Positions 1-5,248 of a stretch of 6,013 nucleotides of DNA are shown here, one piece after another. Under the pieces are notes generated by a model, which saw only the letters and a list, made by a program, of their open reading frames with translations, did not search any database and had not been told where the DNA came from. The stretch is from NCBI GenBank assembly GCA_027067035.1, contig JAMOMO010000433.1:1-6013 (forward strand). Direction: 5' to 3'. Every line of letters begins with the position of its first letter. Within the stretch, counting starts at the first letter, position 1. Source of the DNA: Desulfobulbaceae bacterium (GTDB lineage: Bacteria; Desulfobacterota; Desulfobulbia; Desulfobulbales; Desulfocapsaceae). The position numbers and the translations under genes are program-made.

Positions 1-306
1 ACTGTCCATGGAAAAAAAGCCCTCCTCTGGTTCAGTGGGGTAGGAGCCGTCAGCGGTACGTCCGGTGTACTCTCTGCCCTTTGCCTTTCCTGCACTCACA
101 TAGCGGTTCCAGAAGTCAAGTTTCAGATAGGTCCAGGAGCCGCGTTCCCAGGAGCAGCATTTGGAGCAGCCGCAGTAGGCAGTGGTCTCCATGAGACGGC
201 TCACCGGTTTTTTGGCACAGCCGCTGCCGCCGAGGGCGATAAAAAGGATCAGGATGGCCAGGAGTGTCTGGCGGTGTCTGTGGGATATCAGGAACGATGG
301 AACCAT
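1..306 (-). CDS. 3D-domain (DPBB-type) putative exported/lipoprotein, 3' end outside window
   Basis: The frame is open from an ATG at 306-304 to the left edge (102 codons, no stop), so this is the N-terminal part of a longer gene. Residues 12-29 are hydrophobic after a basic N-terminus and end in GGSGC30. This suggests a signal peptide with a non-canonical lipobox, because the usual Leu at -3 is Gly. After the membrane segment comes TTAYCGCSKCC (41-51), the cysteine-rich opening typical of 3D-domain proteins, and GRTADG (82-87), which resembles their G-x-T-A-x-G motif. About 30 residues lie between these motifs, longer than I expect for the family. The three-aspartate cluster that names the domain would lie beyond the window. 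Family members are cell-wall or envelope proteins related to MltA/RlpA-type double-psi barrels, often acting on peptidoglycan. The start overlaps the mutL 3' end by 19 nt, with an AGGAG 10 nt upstream. Family call is likely; function is inferred. Confidence 0.72.
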   Translation of the reverse strand, partial: MVPSFLISHRHRQTLLAILILFIALGGSGCAKKPVSRLMETTAYCGCSKCCSWERGSWTYLKLDFWNRYVSAGKAKGREYTGRTADGSYPTEPEEGFFSMDS

Positions 307-2141
307 TTTTTTATCTCTCCTGCTGAAAATTGTTTCAGGACCGGTCTGCCGTGGGGGCAGTGGGAAAACAGATCAGCCTGCAGCATCCTGTCAAGAAGTG
401 CCTCCATTTCCCTTGTTGACAGGCGGTCTCCAGCTTTGACAGCAGCCTTGCAGGCCATGGAGGCAAGGATATCTTCCAGAAGCGACCCCTTGCGCTGTTC
501 ACTGAGGCTGGCACCGAACTGCTCCAGAATATCGAGGAAGAGCTCGGTGGCTGTTATGTGGCTGCCGAGGGCCGGAACTGCAGATATGACATAGGAGTTT
601 CCTCCGAATTCCCGTATGCTGAAGCCCATCTTGTCGATTTCATCGCCGTACTGCTCCACCTTTCGGCTGTCGGCCACAGAAAGCTCCACCGTTTCGGGGA
701 AGAGCAGGGTCTGGCGGGTGATGTTTCCCGACAGAAACTGTTTTTTAAGTTTTTCAAAGAGCAGACGTTCATGGGCGGCATGCTGGTCTATTACCACCAG
801 CCCTTCACTGGACTGGCAGAATATATAGAGCCTGTCGTATTGTCCGATGATGCTGAGTCCATGTCCTCCTGTCTGTGTTTCGGAGCAGATGCTTTGAGGT
901 GACGCGGGCCCGGAAGGACGTTCTTTTTCCCGACTTTCCGGCTGTATGTATGCCGGGGCAGTTGTCTCGGGAGGAGGCTCACTGGTCACAGTCGCCGGGG
1001 GGGCATGCCGGTCCAGGCTGCTCTTTGGTGGCAGAGCAGCGGGTTGACGGCAAGGTGCTGCCGCAGGGGCTGGAGCATCCGGGCGGGGAGAGGAAGATGG
1101 GGCCTGCGGTCTCGGGGAGCATCCGGTGAGTGAGTTCTGCAGGCTCTGCTGGTATCCCTGAATCCCACGTTGAATGGCAGCCACTATAAGCTGGTGAATA
1201 TCACGGCTGCGTCTGAAACGGACCTCCTGCTTGGTGGGATGCACATTCACGTCCACATCAGCTGCGTCCAGGTGAAGGTGCAGCAGGCCAGCCGGGTTAT
1301 GGCCCTTCATGAGAAAGCCGCGAAGCCCTTCAGCCACACCGTGACCAAGCATTCTGTCTTTTATGGAACGGCCGTTGACCAGTATCTTGATACGGGTGGA
1401 GCCGCGAAGGGGCATGTCGGGGGGCACCAGAAGACCGGTGACGCGGGGAAGTTTACTGCCGGGTTCTCTGTGGTCAATGGGGATAAAGCTGCCGGAATAA
1501 TGAAGAATTGTTGCCAGACGACGGGCAAGGTCATGGCTTGTGTCCAGATGAATACTTTCCCTGGCATCCACCCGCAGGCTGAAGCCGACTTCGGGTGCGG
1601 CCAGGGCGTAGTTTTTCACCACCTCGTCAATGTGGCTCAGTTCCGTACGCCTGGTGCGGAGAAACTTGCGCCGTGCCGGAGTATTTCCGAAGAGGTTCCG
1701 TATTTCGATGATGGTGCCGCGGCGGCAGCCCGTCTCATGGATTTTGTGGAGTTTGCCGTAGTGGAGAACGGCGGTGGTTCCAAGATCGGCCGCCTGTTGC
1801 CGTGAGGTGATGGTCATCTTTGAGACGGAAGCGATGGAGGGGATTGCCTCACCGCGAAAACCAAGGGAACTGATCGCCTCCAGATCACTGTCCTGTACGA
1901 TTTTGGAGGTCCCGTGGCGCTCAAGGCAGAGCAGGACATCGTCTTCATCCATGCCCTCCCCGTTGTCAATGACCCTGATCAGCCGGGTTCCACCGCCTTC
2001 AATCTCAATTTCAATTCTGCTGGCGCCGGCGTCAAGGCTGTTTTCAATGAGTTCTTTTACAACGGATGCCGGTCGTTCAACCACTTCACCTGCAGCGATG
2101 CGGTTGGCAAGCTGTTCCGGGAGGACACGAATTTTGGACAT
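288..2141 (-). CDS. mutL: DNA mismatch repair protein MutL, endonuclease-type
   Basis: A full-length 617-aa MutL, the dimeric ATPase that couples MutS mismatch recognition to strand removal. The N-terminal GHKL ATPase (about 1-325) has KELIENSLDAGA (29-40, catalytic Glu30 and Mg-binding Asn34), DNGEGM (59-64), HGTSK (76-80), GFRGEA (94-99), GNTPARRKF (152-160) and the conserved Lys304 in NVHPTK. A Pro/Ser/Ala-rich linker covers about 341-420. The C-terminal dimerisation/nuclease domain (about 428-617) has QTLLFP (477-482), matching the Qxx(L/I)xP sliding-clamp motif. It also has DQHA-x2-E-x4-E (452-463), ACKAAV (563-568), CPHGRP (595-600) and a terminal FHR (614-616). These are the metal-site motifs of nicking MutL proteins, absent from E. 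coli MutL. The start gives the canonical MSKIRVLPEQ opening, although no good Shine-Dalgarno precedes it. It is transcribed divergently from the 694-aa gene and leads into the 3D-domain gene. Confidence 0.98.
   Translation of the reverse strand: MSKIRVLPEQLANRIAAGEVVERPASVVKELIENSLDAGASRIEIEIEGGGTRLIRVIDNGEGMDEDDVLLCLERHGTSKIVQDSDLEAISSLGFRGEAIPSIASVSKMTITSRQQAADLGTTAVLHYGKLHKIHETGCRRGTIIEIRNLFGNTPARRKFLRTRRTELSHIDEVVKNYALAAPEVGFSLRVDARESIHLDTSHDLARRLATILHYSGSFIPIDHREPGSKLPRVTGLLVPPDMPLRGSTRIKILVNGRSIKDRMLGHGVAEGLRGFLMKGHNPAGLLHLHLDAADVDVNVHPTKQEVRFRRSRDIHQLIVAAIQRGIQGYQQSLQNSLTGCSPRPQAPSSSPRPDAPAPAAAPCRQPAALPPKSSLDRHAPPATVTSEPPPETTAPAYIQPESREKERPSGPASPQSICSETQTGGHGLSIIGQYDRLYIFCQSSEGLVVIDQHAAHERLLFEKLKKQFLSGNITRQTLLFPETVELSVADSRKVEQYGDEIDKMGFSIREFGGNSYVISAVPALGSHITATELFLDILEQFGASLSEQRKGSLLEDILASMACKAAVKAGDRLSTREMEALLDRMLQADLFSHCPHGRPVLKQFSAGEIKKWFHRS
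317..321 (-). promoter_or_regulatory. Ribosome binding site for the 3D-domain gene, inside mutL
   Basis: On the minus strand AGGAG lies 10 nt before the ATG at 306, within the codons for the last dozen residues of MutL. It supports that ATG as the start, and implies that translation of the downstream gene is coupled to mutL on the same mRNA. Confidence 0.55.
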
Positions 2142-2311
2142 AGGAAAAATATCTGTTTCAGCCCTTCTTTTGACAGGGAATCGGAAGAATCCGGTTTACC
2201 CGCGTCAGGGCTTCATGTTAAGCTGCCATATCAGAGAATGCGCGGCAGCAGTTACTCCAGTTTTTCAATATACCAGTTTTTAAACGTTTACTTTAGTTTT
2301 TTTGATAATCC
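2142..2311. promoter_or_regulatory. Divergent intergenic region between mutL and the kinase-FHA-phosphatase gene
   Basis: This 170-bp gap must hold the promoters of both divergent genes. The right half (about 2260-2310) is AT-rich. On the plus strand TTGACA occurs at 2170-2175, but the hexamer 17 bp further on (GGTTTA) is a poor -10, so I do not call a promoter. A weak inverted repeat, GCTGCC at 2222-2227 and GGCAGC at 2244-2249, has a 16-nt loop. Neither flanking gene has a convincing Shine-Dalgarno sequence. No small ORF or RNA gene is evident. Confidence 0.5.
2281..2290. repeat. Perfect 10-bp palindrome TAAACGTTTA upstream of the 694-aa gene
   Basis: TAAACGTTTA is a perfect inverted repeat ending 21 bp before the ATG at 2312, in the AT-rich part of the divergent region. 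Position and symmetry suit a binding site for a dimeric regulator. A 10-bp AT-rich palindrome can also arise by chance, and only one copy was noticed. Confidence 0.3.
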
Positions 2312-4396
2312 ATGAATGATCCCCTGAAAAAAAATCTGGTACCCATTGAAGATCTTCAGGATATCCGCGGTGTTCAGCTTCCGGCGCGGCTCAACTTTGT
2401 TCAGCTGGTGGTGACCGGTCCGCCAGGTGCCGGCAAGACCTATTATATCAACCATGTTCATGGATGGCCCAATGAGGGATATGTGGATCTGACCCGAAAG
2501 GGCTGGTGGCGGGATCAGACTCTCACCTATCGTCCCAGAGAGGTACATCTCGGTTTCCCCTTCAAGGGCTTTTCCGAGGCCTTAACTGTCTTTGACAAAG
2601 AGTGGCTGGAGGCGGAGGAACCGCTCTATCTTGAGCTTGACCGGATTCAGATTCCGCCTGTTAAAAAATATTTCTTCCAGACAAACTGGCGGACCCGATA
2701 TATTTTTGAGTTTCTGCTTCCCGATCCGGAAACCATCTTCAGAAGGCGGATGGAGCGCCACAAGGAGGGCTATTTTCCGGTGGATGAAAATCTTACTTTG
2801 GATATGGTCGTCCGTCAGCTCGATATCTACCGCGAGGTGGCCCTCTATATGCACATGGCCCAGATGCAGGTCTATGTGCGGGAAGGATTGAGTAAGCCGC
2901 CAATGAGAATTGCCGCCAAAGACGATGTCAATGTGCCGCGATGGGCCCGGGGAGAATCTGAAAACCGTCGTGATCTCAGGACTTTTTCGGGTTGGAAATC
3001 GTTTCTCCTGCGAAAAGATACCATCGAGTGGTTCACTGTGACGGATCATCCTCAGACACTAGATAAAGAGTGTCGGATCCCCCATGACGGCAAAACATTT
3101 GAGATGATAATCGGAGATCAGAAGCTGGTTTTTCACCCTGAGATTCCCATTGGAGTAAAGAAAAAGAATATTCAGAAAAACTGGCTTATTTCTCCATCAA
3201 AGGCCTGTTCCGCCAATACCATCCATGGTTTTGCCAGGATACGGGTCGGTGAACGGGTCCTTATCGGACGGGATAACCACCAGTATGATGAGATCTTTCA
3301 TTTCACTAATTCAGTGGCAAAACGACACCTGACGGTTACCAATATCAAAGGGGACCTGATGATCTCTCCCCTGGACGGGAAGACTCCGATACAGATTGTC
3401 CGCAGCGGTGATCAGGATATACGGGAACGCATCGGGACAAACCGGTTCAATTCAATACTGGGGATCCGGGAAATATGCGGAGGGAGCATCAGTCTGCTGC
3501 CTCCCGATGAGGCCCTTGTGACCATCCGGGAGGTGAACCGTATCCTTGCGCAGGAGGCATACAGGTGCACGACGGAATCCGGTGAGGTCGGGGCACTGCT
3601 CGAGCTTCCTGACGAGTTGCGGCTGCTCATTGTCGGTGATCTCCATGCACAGGTGGATAATTTTTTAAAGATCATGAATGAAAATTGTCTGCTGGCTCAT
3701 CTCGCCTCAAACAGTGCCTGCCTTGTTATTTTAGGTGATGCCGTCCATTCGGAGAATTCCAAAGAGATGGCAGAGATGGACAGTTCAATCCAGATAATGG
3801 ATCTGATTTTCAAGATGAAATGTCATTTTCCGGAAAACTTCTTTTATCTCCTTGGAAACCATGACACCTTTGATGACACGCTGTGCAAGACAGGGGTCTG
3901 CCAGGGGATGCTGATGCGCAAAAGACTGAAGGAGCTTCGTGGTGAGGTCTATGTCGAAGAGATGCAGAAGTTTTTTGATCTGCTTCCTCTGGTGATGAAG
4001 ACAGATTCCTGTGTCGCCTGTCACGCTGCGCCACCCCGGAAGCCAGTCAGCCGGGAAAAAATTATCAACCTGCGAAAATATCCGAAAATCCAAAATGAAA
4101 TTCTCTTAAACCGCCTTAAGCGTTCCCACTACCTGGCGGGCTATGACAAGAGAGATGTCAAGCAGTTTCGCAAAAGCCTTGGCCTTCCCAAACGCTCTCC
4201 CTTTGTGGTGGGGCATACCCCCCTGGATCCTTTTAACAGTTTTTGGAAAAATGCTGGTAATATTAAAGGGCATCATATTATATATAGTGGCCGTGAAGAG
4301 GGGCCGAGTCTGTTTATTCAAATACGGAAGAAGATGATTCCTTTGACCTATCCGGCAGAGCCCCTAACAAAGATAATAAATGAGATGAAAACCTGA
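2312..4396 (+). CDS. P-loop kinase-like / FHA-like / PPP-family metallophosphatase fusion protein
   Basis: A 694-aa protein with no signal peptide or membrane segment, so probably cytoplasmic. Residues about 28-205 form a P-loop domain: Walker A GPPGAGKT (36-43), a possible Walker B strand LYLELD (105-110), and an Arg-rich lid-like helix RRRMERHK (144-151), as in small kinases. Residues about 305-365 resemble an FHA domain: LIGR (317-320, conserved Gly-Arg), then SVAKRH (334-339) with the conserved His, but Ala at the phosphothreonine-contacting Ser position. Residues about 436-640 are a PPP/calcineurin-like phosphatase: GDLH (442-445), GDAVHSE (475-481), GNHD (515-518), His571 and GHT (634-636) supply the expected two-metal ligands. 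GDAVHSE lacks the Asp-Arg-Gly of the usual GDxVDRG. The stretch 206-304 is unassigned. TAA at 2306-2308 excludes an upstream in-frame start; no clear ribosome site precedes the ATG. Domain calls are strong for P-loop and phosphatase, moderate for FHA. The substrate is unknown. Confidence 0.9.
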   Translation: MNDPLKKNLVPIEDLQDIRGVQLPARLNFVQLVVTGPPGAGKTYYINHVHGWPNEGYVDLTRKGWWRDQTLTYRPREVHLGFPFKGFSEALTVFDKEWLEAEEPLYLELDRIQIPPVKKYFFQTNWRTRYIFEFLLPDPETIFRRRMERHKEGYFPVDENLTLDMVVRQLDIYREVALYMHMAQMQVYVREGLSKPPMRIAAKDDVNVPRWARGESENRRDLRTFSGWKSFLLRKDTIEWFTVTDHPQTLDKECRIPHDGKTFEMIIGDQKLVFHPEIPIGVKKKNIQKNWLISPSKACSANTIHGFARIRVGERVLIGRDNHQYDEIFHFTNSVAKRHLTVTNIKGDLMISPLDGKTPIQIVRSGDQDIRERIGTNRFNSILGIREICGGSISLLPPDEALVTIREVNRILAQEAYRCTTESGEVGALLELPDELRLLIVGDLHAQVDNFLKIMNENCLLAHLASNSACLVILGDAVHSENSKEMAEMDSSIQIMDLIFKMKCHFPENFFYLLGNHDTFDDTLCKTGVCQGMLMRKRLKELRGEVYVEEMQKFFDLLPLVMKTDSCVACHAAPPRKPVSREKIINLRKYPKIQNEILLNRLKRSHYLAGYDKRDVKQFRKSLGLPKRSPFVVGHTPLDPFNSFWKNAGNIKGHHIIYSGREEGPSLFIQIRKKMIPLTYPAEPLTKIINEMKT

Positions 4397-4404
4397 GTGG
4401 CCAC
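4397..4404. repeat. GTGGCCAC palindrome, copy 1
   Basis: A perfect 8-bp palindrome beginning right after the stop codon of the 694-aa gene. An identical copy (9 bp including the preceding A) lies 40 bp downstream, before the phosphate-uptake genes. The spacing is close to four helical turns, which would place two bound dimers on nearly the same DNA face. Confidence 0.4.
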
Positions 4405-4419
4405 CTGAAAAAGATGCAT

Positions 4420-4439
4420 CACTGGGTTGGAAATCAGTG
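4420..4439 (+). other. Short hairpin between the palindromes
   Basis: CACTG (4420-4424) can pair with CAGTG (4435-4439) around a 10-nt loop. The stem is only 5 bp and no T-run follows, so it is not a standard intrinsic terminator. It overlaps the second GTGGCCAC copy. Confidence 0.2.
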
Positions 4440-4444
4440 GCCAC
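4437..4444. repeat. GTGGCCAC palindrome, copy 2
   Basis: The second perfect GTGGCCAC is identical to the one at 4397-4404. It runs into GGTGG, so 4441-4449 (CCACGGTGG) is itself nearly symmetric. It lies 47 bp before the start codon of the DUF47 gene, a plausible operator position; no matching factor can be named. Confidence 0.4.
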
Positions 4445-4479
4445 GGTGGAAAATGTCAGGATGGTATCCCCTTCAATAT

Positions 4480-4483
4480 GGAG
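4480..4483 (+). promoter_or_regulatory. Ribosome binding site that fixes the DUF47 start at 4492
   Basis: GGAG lies 8 nt before the ATG at 4492, an optimal spacing. The more upstream in-frame ATG at 4414 would add 26 residues with no counterpart in the family as I recall it. The next ATG at 4501 is 17 nt from GGAG. This site therefore favours 4492. Confidence 0.6.
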
Positions 4484-4491
4484 AAATCAGT

Positions 4492-5178
4492 ATGGTAGCA
4501 ATGTCAACAAATCCTCTGGCCGGTTTACTGCGAAAATCACCTTTTAAACCGATTCAGAAGCACATGCGCACCGTTTATTCCTGCGTTGAGCTTCTTCCTT
4601 CTCTCTTTGATGCACTGCATGAAAGAGACCAGGAAAAGGTGCAGCAGATAGCGTCTCGGATCGCTGCTCTTGAGACCGAGTCAGATGTGATAAAGTCCCA
4701 CTACAGGCATAACATGCCCAAGACACTGCTGCTGCCGGTTGATCGAAAAGATCTGCTCAGCCTGATCCATGAACAGGATGCCCTGGCTGACGGTATTGAG
4801 AAGATCAGTCAGATTCTGACCATGCGTGTCATGGTTGTGCCATCGGCCATTAAGGCAGGCCTTGACGACCTGCTTCGGGGAACCGTTGAAATCAGCCATC
4901 AGGCACTCACCATGATTGAGGAACTTGATGAACTGGTCCATGTCGGTTTCAGTGGCAAGGAGCATGATAAAGTCACCATCATGATCACAGGGGTTCGAAA
5001 GAGTGAACACAATATTGATAAGGTGCTTCGTACGGTCAACCGGACACTCTTTAGTGTCGAGCAGGAGCTTGATCCCATTTCAGTGATGTTCTGGTATAAG
5101 ATAATCGAGGAAATTGGAAATATTTCCGATCATGCGGAAAATATGGCGGATCGTCTGCTGCTGTTTTTATCAAAATAG
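4492..5178 (+). CDS. DUF47 / TIGR00153-family PhoU-like accessory protein of Pit transporter
   Basis: A 228-aa all-helical protein of the PhoU-like DUF47 (TIGR00153) family, which is commonly encoded directly before a Pit phosphate transporter and thought to assist or regulate it. The N-terminal stretch NPLAGLLRKSPFKPIQKHM (7-25) and the late VMFWYK (198-203) match the E. coli family member from memory (its NTILGLFAKSPIKPLQEHM and VMFLYK). Three acidic E/D-xxx-D motifs typical of PhoU-type metal sites are visible: ETESD (61-65), DALAD (96-100) and ENMAD (216-220). Length is close to the usual 220-230 residues. No signal peptide or membrane segment is present, so it is cytoplasmic, probably peripheral to the permease. 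The frame is also open from an ATG at 4414, but ribosome site and family alignment favour 4492; ATG 4501 is the second choice. The pit gene follows after 70 bp in the same direction, so co-transcription is likely. Confidence 0.92.
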   Translation: MVAMSTNPLAGLLRKSPFKPIQKHMRTVYSCVELLPSLFDALHERDQEKVQQIASRIAALETESDVIKSHYRHNMPKTLLLPVDRKDLLSLIHEQDALADGIEKISQILTMRVMVVPSAIKAGLDDLLRGTVEISHQALTMIEELDELVHVGFSGKEHDKVTIMITGVRKSEHNIDKVLRTVNRTLFSVEQELDPISVMFWYKIIEEIGNISDHAENMADRLLLFLSK

Positions 5179-5209
5179 AAAGCATCTTTTTAAGAGAACC
5201 TGCTTTTTT
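5179..5209 (+). terminator. Terminator- or attenuator-like hairpin between the DUF47 and pit genes
   Basis: AAAGCA (5179-5184) can pair with TGCTTT (5201-5206), within a run of six T (5204-5209). Inside it, TCTT and AAGA could extend the fold around TTT. The stem is AT-rich and half the T-run lies in it, so it is at best a weak terminator. It might lower pit expression relative to the upstream gene. Confidence 0.25.
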
Positions 5210-5237
5210 ATGAATAATAATCTGAGTAAATAAGAAA

Positions 5238-5242
5238 GAGAG
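5238..5242 (+). promoter_or_regulatory. Ribosome binding site of pit
   Basis: GAGAG, in a purine-rich stretch, ends 6 nt before the ATG at 5249. It is a moderate Shine-Dalgarno match and supports that start, which also begins the expected hydrophobic first helix of the transporter. Confidence 0.5.
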
Positions 5243-5248
5243 AACAAT

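Larger units (their letters stand above)
4431..4491 (+). repeat. Direct repeat AAATCAGT upstream of the DUF47 gene
   Basis: AAATCAGT occurs at 4431-4438 and again at 4484-4491, the latter directly abutting the ATG at 4492. The copies are 53 bp apart, about five helical turns. The pair could be a regulatory repeat, but an 8-bp match over this distance may be chance. Confidence 0.2.

Noticed and set aside
1170..1805. 211-codon open frame on the plus strand opposite mutL
   Set aside because: It lies wholly antisense to the conserved MutL ATPase domain, has no recognisable motif, and is explained by the codon constraints of mutL.
2170..2198. Sigma-70 promoter from TTGACA at 2170-2175
   Set aside because: The -35 match is perfect but the hexamer at 17-bp spacing (GGTTTA) is far from TATAAT, and it lies over 110 bp before the gene. 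Not strong enough to call.
1914..2315. Plus-strand open frame spanning the mutL start and the divergent gap
   Set aside because: It is largely antisense to the MutL N-terminus, shows no domain, and would run into the start of the 694-aa gene.
4010..4024. CxxCH (Cys567-Val-Ala-Cys570-His571), a haem c attachment motif, in the 694-aa protein
   Set aside because: The protein has no signal peptide, so it would not meet the cytochrome c maturation system. His571 falls where PPP phosphatases have a metal-binding His. The match is most likely coincidental.
4397..4460. Sigma-54 promoter suggested by TGGCCAC
   Set aside because: Neither TGGC copy has a GC element at the required -12 spacing.
4414..4491. 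N-terminal extension of the DUF47 protein from ATG 4414
   Set aside because: The 26 extra residues have no counterpart in the family as recalled, no ribosome site precedes 4414, and the extension would put the palindrome pair inside coding sequence. GGAG at 4480 supports 4492.
4440..4491. Pho box upstream of the DUF47-pit genes
   Set aside because: A single TGTCA at 4454-4458 is present, without a second copy at the 11-bp repeat spacing that a PhoB site needs.
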